Source of the DNA: Caproicibacter sp047777415
GTDB taxonomy: Bacteria; Bacillota; Clostridia; Oscillospirales; Acutalibacteraceae
Assembly: GCA_047777415.1 (NCBI GenBank)
Contig: JBKEEO010000002.1
Span: forward strand, 62,001-126,000
DNA length: 64,000 nt
Direction of reading: 5' to 3'
A program made the position numbers and the translations under genes. Shown in pieces: positions 1 through 8,754 of the stretch. The notes beneath the pieces are model-generated. The model saw nothing but the letters and a program-made list of their open reading frames with translations. It ran no database searches and was not told where the DNA came from. Every line of letters begins with the position of its first letter. The first letter of the stretch is position 1.

Positions 1-1250
1 TTCAAAAAAGGAGAGATACCCAATGACTCACAAAAAGAATACCACAGATTTGACAGAATTGCTACTAAAATGTATGGCGCAGCCGGATCCAATGCTGTCG
101 ATGCTGGAATGGCTGTGTACCCGTCTGATGGAAGCAGAGGTCTCCGGTATTATTGGCGCGGAAAAGAATGCACACAATCCATCCCGCCGTGATTACCGCT
201 GCGGCTATCGGCCGCGTCGACTGGATACTCGTATGGGGACGATGTATCTGATGGTACCAAAACTCCGAAATCAGGGCTATATCCCGTTTTTCGTAACAGA
301 ACGCAAGCGCAGTGAAGCAGCGCTGATTCAAGTGGTTCAGGAAGCGTTTGTGCAGGGTGTATCTACGCGAAAGATGGAGAAACTAGCCCGCAGTCTTGGA
401 ATTGAAAATCTTTCTCGCAGTCAAGTCAGTGAAATGACGAAAGGCCTTAATGAGCAGGTACAGTACTTCCGCAGCCGGCCTCTGACGGGTCGCTATCCTG
501 TCATTTGGACAGATGCACTGTATGAAAAAATTCGTATGGATGGCCGGGTCGTCAGCATGGCTGTGATGGTAGTTTGCGGCGTCAATGAACAGGGGCATAG
601 GGATATCCTCGCCGTAGAGCCAATGCTAGATGAATCAAAAGAAAGTTATTCTCAATTGTTTCAAAGTCTTTTAGATCGTGGACTGAAAACACCGCTTCTG
701 GTGGTTTCAGACGCGAATAAAGGGCTGATTGCAGCCATCCGTGAGAGTTTTCCGGGAGCCTCTTGGCAACGATGCAAAGTCCATTTCATGCGAAATATTT
801 TAGCTCATGTACCCCAGAAGGAAAAAGAGTCCTTTGCGGCTCAGTTAAAAGAAATTTGGTTGGCACCCTCCGCTGAAATAGCTAGACAGCGCGCGGAGCA
901 AATATCAGAACAATATGGAAAACGCTTTCCAAAAGCAATCGAATTCCTGGAAGATGGACTGGAAGATTCTCTAGCCTTCTATGCTTTTCCGGAACTTGAT
1001 GCCCGCAAAATTTCTTCAACTAATATGCTGGAACGGCTGAACAAGGAAATCCGCCGCAGAACCAGCGTAGTAGGAATATTCCCTAATCCGGATTCCTATC
1101 TACGTCTGGTAACAACATGTCTCATGGAATATGCGGAAGACTGGTCTGTTTCCAGAGCATACTTAAATCCAAAATCTATTCAGATACTATTAAACGTAGC
1201 CTAATTCATTTTCCGGAGTCCCAAAATTGCGAACTTCCCTTGACACTAGC
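1..1250 (+). mobile_element. IS256-family insertion sequence, copy A (left end outside window)
   Basis: The transposase and its right flank match the copy at 43.5 kb. By comparison with copy B, whose ends can be fixed by a target duplication, the right terminus lies at 1250, where the bases read ...GACACTAGC. The inner part of the right inverted repeat contains TTGCGAAC at about 1227-1234. The left terminus and left target repeat lie before position 1. If the element makes 8-bp duplications as copy B does, the right one is 1251-1258. Confidence 0.85.
23..1204 (+). CDS. IS256-family transposase (copy A)
   Basis: A 393-residue mutator-type transposase of the IS256 family, which moves its element by copy-out/paste-in with a DDE active site. 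Visible landmarks are the N-terminal zinc-finger-like region, the catalytic region around WTDALYEKIR (about residues 158-167) and VVSDANKGL (about 227-235), and the C-terminal ERLNKEIRRR segment typical of the family. A GGAGAG ribosome site sits about 7 bases before the ATG. The length is full for the family, so it is probably active. It differs from copy B at only a few residues, for example E/K near residue 284, which suggests recent transposition. Confidence 0.93.
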   Translation: MTHKKNTTDLTELLLKCMAQPDPMLSMLEWLCTRLMEAEVSGIIGAEKNAHNPSRRDYRCGYRPRRLDTRMGTMYLMVPKLRNQGYIPFFVTERKRSEAALIQVVQEAFVQGVSTRKMEKLARSLGIENLSRSQVSEMTKGLNEQVQYFRSRPLTGRYPVIWTDALYEKIRMDGRVVSMAVMVVCGVNEQGHRDILAVEPMLDESKESYSQLFQSLLDRGLKTPLLVVSDANKGLIAAIRESFPGASWQRCKVHFMRNILAHVPQKEKESFAAQLKEIWLAPSAEIARQRAEQISEQYGKRFPKAIEFLEDGLEDSLAFYAFPELDARKISSTNMLERLNKEIRRRTSVVGIFPNPDSYLRLVTTCLMEYAEDWSVSRAYLNPKSIQILLNVA

Positions 1251-1283
1251 CATTTAGCCTCCTCGCAAGTTGATTTTTCAGAT

Positions 1284-1772
1284 TTAATAACCGAATTTGC
1301 CGCAAAGGGATTCGTCGTTTTCCACCCAATCTTGCACGTCCGTTACGGTAAAATCGGTGGCTGAGTTCCTAGCGACAACGCGAATGATTCCTGCGTTGAT
1401 AATCATGCGTTTACACAGGGAACACGGGGCGGGATTTGCCACATAATCGCCAGTAGCCGCCTCACGTCCAACCAGATATAGAGTGGAGCCAATCATGTCC
1501 CGGCGAGAAGCGCTGATGATGGCGTTCATTTCCGCGTGAACGGAACGGCACAGCTCATAGCGTTCACCGCGGGGAATTTTCAGCGATTCCCGGACACAAA
1601 CGCCGGTATCGATGCAGTTTTTTCGTCCGCGTGGGGCGCCGGTGTATCCTGTGGACACAATTTCATCATGTTTTACGATGATTGCGCCGAAGTTGCGCCG
1701 CAGGCATGTGCCGCGCTCTGCCACTGTTTCCGCAATGTCGAGATAATAATTTGCTTTGTCGGTGCGTTTCAT
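1284..1772 (-). CDS. deoxycytidylate (dCMP) deaminase
   Basis: Zinc-dependent deaminase of the CDA fold that converts dCMP to dUMP for thymidylate synthesis, in the cytosol. The zinc site is plain: HAEMNAI supplies the His and the catalytic Glu, and PCSLCKR supplies the two Cys. The N-terminal start MKRTDKANYYLDIAE is typical of ComEB-like dCMP deaminases, and the 162-residue length fits. I chose the ATG at 1772 because GGGAGGG lies about 7 bases before it; the upstream in-frame ATG overlaps that ribosome site. It is read divergently from rsmA, and its end is only 34 bp from the IS256 terminus, so the insertion spared it narrowly. Confidence 0.9.
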   Translation of the reverse strand: MKRTDKANYYLDIAETVAERGTCLRRNFGAIIVKHDEIVSTGYTGAPRGRKNCIDTGVCVRESLKIPRGERYELCRSVHAEMNAIISASRRDMIGSTLYLVGREAATGDYVANPAPCSLCKRMIINAGIIRVVARNSATDFTVTDVQDWVENDESLCGKFGY

Positions 1773-1868
1773 CAAAAGCCCTCCCAACGAATCGTGAAGT
1801 TTTAAAATTAGAATTTCAGCAATGGGTATGATATAATAATCAAGAAAATAACTGGAGGATTCTTAACA

Positions 1869-2726
1869 ATGGAGCTGACGGACCTTGCAACGATACAGTC
1901 CGTGCTAAAACGGCACGGTTTTCGCTTTTCAAAATCCCTCGGACAAAATTTTTTAATTGATCCGTCCGTTTGCCCGCGCATGGCTGAAGCCTGCGGTGCG
2001 GATGAAACTAAGGGTGTACTGGAAATCGGCCCGGGATTTGGCGTCTTAACGAAGGAACTTTCCGCCAGAGCGGGCAAGGTGGTAGCAATTGAGCTGGATC
2101 AAAGCCTGTTTCCCGTGATGGAAGAAACGCTGAGCGGGTGTTCCAATGTGCGGGTCGTGCAGGGGGACGTTCTCAAATTGGACCTTGGCAAACTGCTGCG
2201 GGAGCAATTCGGAGAAATGGAAACCACGGTGTGTGCAAATTTGCCCTATTATATCACATCTCCCGTACTGATGCGGTTTCTTGAGGAGCGTTTGCCTGTC
2301 AGCTCTCTGACCGTCATGGTGCAAAAGGAAGCGGCGCAGCGCCTGTGTGCGCCTCCGGGCAGCAGGATGTGCGGGGCTGTGAGCGCAGCGGTTTACTATT
2401 ATGCGAACCCGCATATTCTGTTCGAGGTACCGCGCACGTCGTTCTATCCACAGCCCAATGTGGATTCTGCCGTTATCCGTCTGGATGTACTGCGTCAACC
2501 TCCGGTGCAGGTAAAAAGTGAGAAGGCGTTTTTTACACTCGTTCGCGCGGCGTTCGGCAAACGGCGCAAAACTATTTTAAATGCTGTATCTTCCGGGTTG
2601 GGACTGGGAAAAAATCGGGTGCTGCAAGCACTGCAGTATGCAGAAATTCCGCCGACGGCCCGTGCGGAGCAGCTGACCCTTGAGCAGCTGGCGGCACTAT
2701 CAAACAGACTGGAGGAAAACAGATGA
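1869..2726 (+). CDS. rsmA: 16S rRNA (adenine1518-N6/adenine1519-N6)-dimethyltransferase
   Basis: RsmA (KsgA) dimethylates two adjacent adenines in the 3' hairpin of 16S rRNA during late small-subunit maturation, using S-adenosylmethionine. The N-terminal SLGQNFLID, the SAM-binding VLEIGPGFGVLT (about residues 50-61) and the catalytic NLPYYITSP motif (about 122-130) are all present. The 285-residue length is normal. A GGAGG-like site (TGGAGGATTC) precedes the ATG. The stop codon overlaps the start of a small membrane-protein gene in an ATGA arrangement, so the two are translationally coupled. Confidence 0.96.
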   Translation: MELTDLATIQSVLKRHGFRFSKSLGQNFLIDPSVCPRMAEACGADETKGVLEIGPGFGVLTKELSARAGKVVAIELDQSLFPVMEETLSGCSNVRVVQGDVLKLDLGKLLREQFGEMETTVCANLPYYITSPVLMRFLEERLPVSSLTVMVQKEAAQRLCAPPGSRMCGAVSAAVYYYANPHILFEVPRTSFYPQPNVDSAVIRLDVLRQPPVQVKSEKAFFTLVRAAFGKRRKTILNAVSSGLGLGKNRVLQALQYAEIPPTARAEQLTLEQLAALSNRLEENR

Positions 2727-2959
2727 GCAACGAAAGACTTGCCATGCTCTTTTTTGATGTTGGGCTGGTTTTTGCCATGATTTCCATGGTTATCGGTCCG
2801 TTTGGCATCGTAAACTGGGCATTGACCACTGGCGTAATTGCCTGTTTTTTTGGCATCGCTTCACTATGTTTAAGTTTTCTCAGCTGGGACGAGTGGATGT
2901 ATGAATCTCAACCGTGGGATGCTGCTGAGCAAAAAATGGAGCAGTCGGCTAATAAATGA
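2723..2959 (+). CDS. small two-helix membrane protein, function unknown
   Basis: A 78-residue protein I do not recognise. Residues about 8-28 (MLFFDVGLVFAMISMVIG...) and 32-55 form two hydrophobic membrane segments joined by a short turn; the C-terminal 25 residues are polar and acidic (WDEWMYESQPWD). Its ATG overlaps the rsmA stop codon (ATGA), strong evidence that it is translated together with rsmA. Its last 11 bp overlap the end of the convergent gene that starts at 4121. No ribosome site of its own is needed given the coupling. Confidence 0.7.
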   Translation: MSNERLAMLFFDVGLVFAMISMVIGPFGIVNWALTTGVIACFFGIASLCLSFLSWDEWMYESQPWDAAEQKMEQSANK

Positions 2960-4121
2960 TTGCTCCGTATTTTGCAGCCAGCGGCTCGAGAATATTACGG
3001 TCTATTTGGCAGTCGGAATCAATGATGAGCCGTCCCTGAAAATACCGCAGGGCCGCATCCAATATGGTGGGATTGTCTGCATGTACGGCAATTGGCAGGC
3101 GGGTCATTCCGCTGACTTCTCCAAGCAAAATAGCATCGTCCATATTTGCTACGTCAACCAAAGCGGCAGTGACCTGTTCGTCATCTAGGTCAATTAAATC
3201 ATCCTCAAGAGAACTTGTACAGCGAATCGGTTCGCTCAGAACAATATCGTAGCCGAGGAAAAAGGCTTCCTGCTCTATAGCGGCGGCATCACAGTCCGGC
3301 TCCTTCGGTAACTCGGGGGGGCCGAATTTTTGCATGGTTTGAGCCAAAGCGCGGACGTGTTCCGGCCCGGCTCCGATACCCGCGCCTAAGATTCTAACGC
3401 CCGCCTGCAAAAATACAAGCGCAGTTTCTGCCAATTCTCTCGGGGAAAGGCTATCGGTTTCCAGACGGACAGCAAATGGTACGGCGGAATGTTGTTGAGC
3501 CATGAGAAACTGCTTTGCCAATTCGGGATTTGCAGGACAGCTTAAGCCCACTGCATCCGCACCCATGGCCTGAAGCGTGATGAGAATAGGAAGAAACCTC
3601 CCGCCGGTCATCGTGTGTCCGCTCGAGTCTGTGGAAATGAGGGCAATGACCGGCAGAGAGGTTGTGCGGGCGGCAAGCAGAGCGGCTCGAAGGTCAGAAA
3701 GAGCATGCAGGCCTTCCAAAAGCAGAAAATCAGCCCCTGCGTTGGCCAGTGCCCGAATTTGCTCGCGGTACCCGTCGTAGATGTCGTCAAAATCCGACTT
3801 TCCGTACGGCGGGACAAAAAGCCCACTGGGGCCCACTACCCCGCAAACGGGCGTTCCGGGCTGAGCGGCACTTCGTGTCAGTTCTACTAGACGACGATTT
3901 AAGCCGTCAATATTATGTTCCGGAAGATAGAAGCGGCTGGCACAAATGGTGGGAGCGCTGAGCACCTGCGCTCCGGCCAAATAAAAATTTTTCACCAAGT
4001 CGCTTGCGTGGCCAGGATGTTCTGCAAGCCACAGTTCAGGTTGCACACCTGCCGGGAGTCCGGCGGCGTGAAAGTCGGGAGTCGGGTCCAGAAGAAGCGG
4101 AAGCCGGTCAAGTAAGTCCAT
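2949..4121 (-). CDS. homocysteine S-methyltransferase-like protein with altered zinc site and truncated pterin-binding tail
   Basis: The first 290 residues follow the TIM-barrel homocysteine methyltransferase fold: LSAPTICASRFYL, GADFLLLEGLHAL, GLSCPANP (first zinc Cys, about residue 195) and GAGIGAGPEHVRAL (about 245). In active family members this last stretch is GGCCG(T/S)xPxHI, so the paired zinc cysteines are missing here. The usual N-terminal DGAMGT motif has also drifted. The C-terminal 60 residues (LPIAVHADNPTILDAALRYF, RLIIDSD, LEPLAAKYGAIIY) resemble the start of the pterin-binding domain of MetH, cut short. It may be a non-catalytic or repurposed relative; true methionine synthase activity looks unlikely. 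It lies 33 bp downstream of argS on the same strand. Confidence 0.72.
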   Translation of the reverse strand: MDLLDRLPLLLDPTPDFHAAGLPAGVQPELWLAEHPGHASDLVKNFYLAGAQVLSAPTICASRFYLPEHNIDGLNRRLVELTRSAAQPGTPVCGVVGPSGLFVPPYGKSDFDDIYDGYREQIRALANAGADFLLLEGLHALSDLRAALLAARTTSLPVIALISTDSSGHTMTGGRFLPILITLQAMGADAVGLSCPANPELAKQFLMAQQHSAVPFAVRLETDSLSPRELAETALVFLQAGVRILGAGIGAGPEHVRALAQTMQKFGPPELPKEPDCDAAAIEQEAFFLGYDIVLSEPIRCTSSLEDDLIDLDDEQVTAALVDVANMDDAILLGEVSGMTRLPIAVHADNPTILDAALRYFQGRLIIDSDCQIDRNILEPLAAKYGAIIY

Positions 4122-4154
4122 TCTTTCTCTTTTACACCTGCATTTCTAAACAGA

Positions 4155-5849
4155 TCACATACTTTCAGGAGCTGTAATTTTAAACATGGAAAGCACGTTG
4201 CGAATGACCGTAGCAGTTGCTCGGCACAGATACAGTCGGGCAGCGGTCAGTTCCTCTGCTTCACCTTTGACTCTGCGGGCATTGTAGAACTTGTGGAACA
4301 GGGTTGCCAGTTCAATCACATAGCGCATGATGCGTGCAGGGTCGTAATTCTGTGCGGCGGCAATGATTTCCCCAGTGAAAGAGGACAAATGGCGGATGAG
4401 CTCGATTTCCTCTTTAGAATTGAGAAGAGCCAGCTCCTCGTCCGTGCAATCGCGTGGGAAAATCCCTTCGGCAGCCAGATTTTTCAGAATACTGCAAATT
4501 CTCGCATGCGCGTACTGAACATAATAAACCGGATTTTGAGAATCCTGCTGAACAGCCAAATCCAAGTCAAACTCCATCTGCGAAGTGGCTTCCCGCAGGT
4601 TAAAGTAAAAACGTGCGGCGTCTACCGATACTTCTTCCAAAAGGTCGGAAAGACCGATGGCTTTGCCGGTACGCTTGCTCATACGAACAACTTCACCGCT
4701 GCGAACCAGACGAACCAGCTGAATCAAAACAACGTCCAGCTTGTTTCCATCCAATCCTAAGGCATCCATCGCGCCTTTCATACGAGCGACGTGGCCGTGG
4801 TGGTCGGCGCCCCAGACATCGATGACGCGTTCAAACCCGCGCTTTGCGAATTTATTCCGATGATAGGCGATATCTGCTGCGAAGTAGGTTGGATTGCCGT
4901 TCTGTCTGATCAGAACTTCGTCTTTTTCTGCGCCGAGCGCCGTAGCGCGATACCACAGCGCACCGTCCTTTTCATAGGTCATACCGCGTTGTTTTAGAAT
5001 GTCAATTGTTTCCTGAAGTTCCCCGTCCTCGTGAATGGTGCTTTCACGGAACCAGACGTCGTAAAAAATGCGGTATTTTTCCAAATCTGCTTTCATCTTG
5101 TCGATGTTTTTCGGCAGTGCAAAGCCGACAAGGGCGTCGCGGCGTTCCTCGGAATTTGCCTTTACATAGCGGTCGCCGTTTATTTCGGCAAATTCGCGGG
5201 CGCGTTCGCGGATGTCATCGCCTTGGTAGCCGTCTTCGGGAAATTCTACGGCGTCTTCGCCAAGAAAAATTTGAAGATAGCGTGCCTCCAGAGAAGCACC
5301 AAATTTTTCAATCTGGTTTCCTGCGTCATTGACGTAAAACTCGCGGGTGACATCATATCCGGCAGCGTCGAGAACCGAGGCAAGACAGTCGCCGAGCGCG
5401 CCGCCGCGTGCGTTGCCCATGTGCATCGGGCCGGTTGGGTTAGCGGAAACAAATTCCACCATTACTTTTTCTTTATTTCCAAAATTGCTGCGGCCGTAAT
5501 TTTCACCGCAGGCAATCACATCTTTGAGCACATCACGATAAAAACGCGGATCGTAGAAAAAATTCAGAAAACCGGGTCCGGCAATTTCGAAGCGCTCAAA
5601 ATAGGTGCCGGTAAGGTCGATATTTTCTGCAATTGTTTCGGCAATTTTACGCGGCGGCATGCGGAAACTTTTTGCACCGACCATGGCTGCATTGGTTGCC
5701 CAGTCCCCATGCGCGTGATCCGCCGGTACCTCAACGGAAAAATCGGGCAGAGGAGCCTCGGGCAGGGAACCGTTTTGAATTGCCGTTTGCATGGCCGTGC
5801 GGATTGCGTTCCTTAATTGATCAGTTGCCTGTAACGTTAGCTTTGACAT
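4155..5849 (-). CDS. argS: arginyl-tRNA synthetase
   Basis: Class I aminoacyl-tRNA synthetase that charges tRNA-Arg. The HIGH-type motif reads PMHMGNARGG, the KMSKS-type motif reads RMSKRTGKAIG, and the C-terminal DALR anticodon-binding region ends with the typical RVKGEAEELTAARLYL...NVLSMF pattern. The 564-residue length is usual. I place the start at 5849 (MSKLTLQATDQLR) because an AAGGAGG site lies about 12 bases upstream; a longer frame upstream of it is only read-through of the overlapping ywiB coding sequence. The start overlaps the end of ywiB by 29 bp, the same ywiB-argS neighbourhood as in Bacillus. Confidence 0.96.
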   Translation of the reverse strand: MSKLTLQATDQLRNAIRTAMQTAIQNGSLPEAPLPDFSVEVPADHAHGDWATNAAMVGAKSFRMPPRKIAETIAENIDLTGTYFERFEIAGPGFLNFFYDPRFYRDVLKDVIACGENYGRSNFGNKEKVMVEFVSANPTGPMHMGNARGGALGDCLASVLDAAGYDVTREFYVNDAGNQIEKFGASLEARYLQIFLGEDAVEFPEDGYQGDDIRERAREFAEINGDRYVKANSEERRDALVGFALPKNIDKMKADLEKYRIFYDVWFRESTIHEDGELQETIDILKQRGMTYEKDGALWYRATALGAEKDEVLIRQNGNPTYFAADIAYHRNKFAKRGFERVIDVWGADHHGHVARMKGAMDALGLDGNKLDVVLIQLVRLVRSGEVVRMSKRTGKAIGLSDLLEEVSVDAARFYFNLREATSQMEFDLDLAVQQDSQNPVYYVQYAHARICSILKNLAAEGIFPRDCTDEELALLNSKEEIELIRHLSSFTGEIIAAAQNYDPARIMRYVIELATLFHKFYNARRVKGEAEELTAARLYLCRATATVIRNVLSMFKITAPESM

Positions 5850-6282
5850 CCTTACTGTTGGCCTCCTTGATGGTGATAAAAATCTCATTCTGGCTTGAAA
5901 GGTTGGAATTGATATCCAGTGTATAGCTGACTTCCAGCCTTCCGCCCATATCAGTGAGTTCCGACTGAACACGGCTGGTAAACACGCCTATCATCATGCT
6001 GCCAAATTCGGTGCCGTATTGGCACAGATGGCGTTTTCCGCATTCCAAAATCAGCCGGGTGTTATCTTCGCCGCCGCGCATCAGTGTTATTTTGTTCTCT
6101 CCGTCTATTTTTAGAATGGACGTGCGTGTTTTGTTCTTATCTTCGGAAGTGTACTCCTTGTAGACAATATATCGGCTGTCACCCCGTCGAACATACGAGC
6201 CGAGTGTTGTCAGTTCCACTTCTCCGGTTTCATCGTCCACTCTTTGCCTGCCTTTGATTGATATTAAAAAATTTTCCTGCAT
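5821..6282 (-). CDS. ywiB: DUF1934 (YwiB-like) beta-barrel protein
   Basis: A 153-residue member of the YwiB/DUF1934 family, a lipocalin-like barrel of unknown role usually encoded next to argS in Firmicutes. Recognisable stretches are the opening ISIKGRQ with EVELTTLGSY, then SRYIVYKEY, ILKIDGENKITLMRGG, a central FGSMMIGVFT, and a C-terminal GGRLEVSYTLDIN. There is no signal peptide or membrane segment, so it is cytosolic. AGGAGTG precedes the ATG. It overlaps argS by 29 bp, so co-expression is likely; a function in arginine tRNA charging has not been shown. Confidence 0.85.
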   Translation of the reverse strand: MQENFLISIKGRQRVDDETGEVELTTLGSYVRRGDSRYIVYKEYTSEDKNKTRTSILKIDGENKITLMRGGEDNTRLILECGKRHLCQYGTEFGSMMIGVFTSRVQSELTDMGGRLEVSYTLDINSNLSSQNEIFITIKEANSKDVKANVTGN

Positions 6283-6376
6283 TCCAGCACTCCTACACTC
6301 CTATATTTTAGCAATATTTTCTCTATCATCCCTGGATTTTTTAATTTAGTAACGGGTTTTAAAAAATACGATCTGC

Positions 6377-7444
6377 TCATTTTTCCTGCAGAGCCAGGTC
6401 AATCAAGCGATCCAGCAATTCACTGTAGGAAAGTCCGGAGGCTTCCCAAAGCTTTGGATACATACTGATTGGTGTAAACCCTGGAATTGTATTTAACTCA
6501 TTGAGCAGAATTTCCTTGTTGTTACGAACAAAGAAATCCACACGGGCAAAACCGCGGCATCCCAATGTGCGGTAAGCTCTGACGGCAATGGAGCGCAGCT
6601 CCTGGGTTACCTCTTCCGACAAATGAGCAGGAATATAGAGCTTGGATTTCCCAGATTTATACTTGTCATTATAATCATAGAAAGCGGCGGAAGCGGCAAT
6701 TTCGCCTATCTTGGCGGCGGCCACCGGATTTTCGTTTCCAAGCACCGCACATTCAACTTCCTGCCCCGAAATGGCTTCTTCCACCAGAATTTTATCCCCT
6801 TCGGTAGCTGCAAGGCGGATGGCTGCATCCAATTCCTCTTCACAAGTGACGCGGCTGACACCAACAGAAGAGCCGGAGGCTGCCGGTTTTACAAAAACCG
6901 GATATCCGAGTCTTGCGCTGATTTTCAATCGGATTTTATCGGGCCTTTCCAAATAGCGCGGGTAATAAAACCAAAGATACTGAGCCTGCTTGATTCCAAC
7001 GCCGGCCAAAAGCGTATGCGTAACCGCTTTATCCATGCAGATGGCGGAACTTAAGGTTTTGCAGCCGACAAACGGCAGTCCGGAAAGCTGCAAAAGACCT
7101 TGGATCGTCCCATCTTCTCCATTTCTGCCATGCAGAACTGGAAAAACGCAGTCAACCGGCAAAATTTCCGTTGTGCCCTCTTTGCAAACCACAAGCCCTC
7201 CTATGCTGCGGTCAGGTGAAAAAAAAGCGGTACATTTCTGTTCGCTTTGTTCCCAGCTTCCGTCTGGGATAGCTTTCAGCGGGCCGTCATACAAATACCA
7301 CTGTCCGTTTTTTGTAATTCCGATGCAGTAGATTTCATATTTTTCTTTGGACAGGTTGCTCAGGACAGAATAGGCAGAAACGCGGGATACCTCATGCTCA
7401 GAAGAGCAGCCTCCGAACAGGACGGCAATTTTTTTACGGGTCAT
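6377..7444 (-). CDS. ddl: D-alanine--D-alanine ligase
   Basis: ATP-grasp ligase that makes the D-Ala-D-Ala dipeptide for peptidoglycan precursors. Motifs: AVLFGGCSSEHEVS at the N terminus, VLHGRNGEDGTIQG, VKPAASGSSVGVSRV in the ATP-grasp domain, RVDFFVR and LNELNTIPGFT near the C terminus. The omega-loop carries FYDYNDKY as in Ddl enzymes that use D-Ala, unlike the vancomycin-resistance VanA/VanC ligases. I chose the ATG at 7444 (MTRKKIAVLFGG), 9 bases after a GGAGG; the ATG 5 codons upstream also has a weaker site. It lies 94 bp upstream of ywiB-argS and could be in the same transcript. Confidence 0.94.
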   Translation of the reverse strand: MTRKKIAVLFGGCSSEHEVSRVSAYSVLSNLSKEKYEIYCIGITKNGQWYLYDGPLKAIPDGSWEQSEQKCTAFFSPDRSIGGLVVCKEGTTEILPVDCVFPVLHGRNGEDGTIQGLLQLSGLPFVGCKTLSSAICMDKAVTHTLLAGVGIKQAQYLWFYYPRYLERPDKIRLKISARLGYPVFVKPAASGSSVGVSRVTCEEELDAAIRLAATEGDKILVEEAISGQEVECAVLGNENPVAAAKIGEIAASAAFYDYNDKYKSGKSKLYIPAHLSEEVTQELRSIAVRAYRTLGCRGFARVDFFVRNNKEILLNELNTIPGFTPISMYPKLWEASGLSYSELLDRLIDLALQEK

Positions 7445-7539
7445 TCTTTCATCCTCCATTGCAGCTCCCGTTTTACATAGATGCAAACAGGATTATTCCG
7501 GCAAGTAGGCTCTGCGAAAACAGAATATTACAAATACTT

Positions 7540-7568
7540 ATATTAGCACATAGCGGGCGTGTACGCAA
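7540..7568 (-). promoter_or_regulatory. candidate promoter for ddl
   Basis: Read on the minus strand: TTGCGT, a 17-base spacer, then TAATAT, about 95 bases before the ddl start. The match is fair rather than strong. Confidence 0.4.
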
Positions 7569-7608
7569 TTGCTTCTTTCGGTGAAACTGAGCCTAATGAA
7601 TTTGTATG

Positions 7609-7637
7609 GTGACAAAAAAATGTTTATGTAGTATAAT
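7609..7637 (+). promoter_or_regulatory. sigma-A-type promoter for the 7730 gene
   Basis: GTGACA, a 17-base spacer, TATAAT; about 90 bases upstream of the coding start. The 285-bp spacer between ddl and this gene otherwise holds only the divergent ddl promoter candidate. Confidence 0.6.
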
Positions 7638-7729
7638 CAAGTATATTTCAAGTATCATTACTGTATTATTAAGGTTATAAGGTACAAAATGGAACGGAAA
7701 GTTTTAAAATTCGGGAGTGAGCGACCAAT

Positions 7730-8518
7730 ATGGATCAAAAAGCATTTGAAATAGTTGCCGGCGGTGTGGAAACTGCTCTGAGCGGGCGAGGATATCGCAG
7801 AACAAAAGGAGAAGCACAGAACAATGGGCACGAGGTTCTTTTCTTAGGGGAGGGGAATGCCTACAGTGTTTTATACCAGGAAAAACAGAAACGTTTCAGT
7901 CTTCGCACCTGCGATTTAAATGGAGAAAAACCGGACGGCAATTGGAAATCTCTTTCCATGTGGCTTTATGATCCGGAAACCGATACACCCGCACAGGCAC
8001 AGAGCATTGCGGACGATTTTGTGGAAACTTTGACGGGGCCAAAACAGACAGCAGTGGTTAAAACACGAAAAAAACGCAAAAAGGACGATGACAGCAACGT
8101 CGATCCCCTGTTTTTTTTCAACCGATTTGTCGGACTGTTTCCGGAATTGAAAGATGAACTGAATACGGAAAAATCCATGTACGGCGGTGTTCGCTCGGTT
8201 ACGTTTGCAAGGCAAAAGCTCCTTCCAAAAATTAATGCTCTTGTGAATAATCCTGCTGAGAAGAATCGAATTGCCCGATGCTGCCAACTTCTCAACGATT
8301 TGTACGCCGCCGGTGACATGGACGTGCGCTCCATTATTACCATTGTGATTTTAAACGGAATCAATGGGGAAAGTGCTCTGGAAACCGTGCGTTCGCAGTT
8401 AAGCGAGGATCTTCAGAAAAGCCACAAGGCGGCTTTAAAACTGAAAGGGAAAAAAGTAAAGCCGGAAAAAAAGAAGAAAAAGAAAAAATTCATGGCTGAT
8501 GTTTTGCAAAGTCGGTGA
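7730..8518 (+). CDS. hypothetical protein with lysine-rich linker and tail
   Basis: A 262-residue cytosolic protein I cannot assign to a named family. Residues 1-100 form a compact domain with alternating hydrophobic strands (HEVLFLGEGNAYSVLYQEKQ, FSLRTCDLN). A basic linker (KTRKKRKKDDD, about 107-117) leads to a mainly helical domain (LFFFNRFVGLFPELKDELN...ARQKLLPKINALV...RCCQLLNDLYAAGDMD) and the protein ends in a run of lysines (KPEKKKKKKK). The basic tail suggests contact with nucleic acid or the ribosome; this is inference only. GGGAGTGAG precedes the ATG, and it has its own promoter. Confidence 0.7.
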   Translation: MDQKAFEIVAGGVETALSGRGYRRTKGEAQNNGHEVLFLGEGNAYSVLYQEKQKRFSLRTCDLNGEKPDGNWKSLSMWLYDPETDTPAQAQSIADDFVETLTGPKQTAVVKTRKKRKKDDDSNVDPLFFFNRFVGLFPELKDELNTEKSMYGGVRSVTFARQKLLPKINALVNNPAEKNRIARCCQLLNDLYAAGDMDVRSIITIVILNGINGESALETVRSQLSEDLQKSHKAALKLKGKKVKPEKKKKKKKFMADVLQSR

Positions 8519-8618
8519 TGTCCAATATACCGGGTGTCTTAAATGGAAAGATGCCCGGTATCTATCAAGTCATCACACTGTAAAATATAGGAAGCAATAA
8601 AAATAATTGCTAAAAAAC

Positions 8619-8647
8619 TTGACAGAAAAAAAGCAGTGTGCTATGAT
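8619..8647 (+). promoter_or_regulatory. strong sigma-A promoter of rpmG-secE-nusG
   Basis: Near-consensus TTGACA at 8619-8624, exactly 17 bases, then TATGAT at 8642-8647. It starts a leader of roughly 100 bases before rpmG. Confidence 0.85.
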
Positions 8648-8654
8648 GACAGTA

Positions 8655-8710
8655 CCTCAATAAAGGGGCTATTTTTTTGTGCCCATTTATGTTGAGGGAG
8701 GCCGAAGCCT
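8655..8710 (+). promoter_or_regulatory. structured 5' leader of rpmG
   Basis: CCTCAA at 8655-8660 pairs with TTGAGG at 8692-8697; AAA and GGGGC just inside it pair with GCCC and TTT, giving an interrupted stem with a T-rich loop. A short AGGC-CGAA-GCCT hairpin at 8699-8710 followed by a run of T comes next. It looks like an RNA leader that could control rpmG expression. Confidence 0.45.
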
Positions 8711-8754
8711 TTTTGTGGGCTTAAAAATTTTTCCGTACAGCGGGAGGTGCCGTC

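Noticed and set aside
5850..5972. N-terminal extension of ArgS
   Set aside because: It overlaps ywiB coding sequence and shows no homology-like pattern; the start at 5849 has a good ribosome site.
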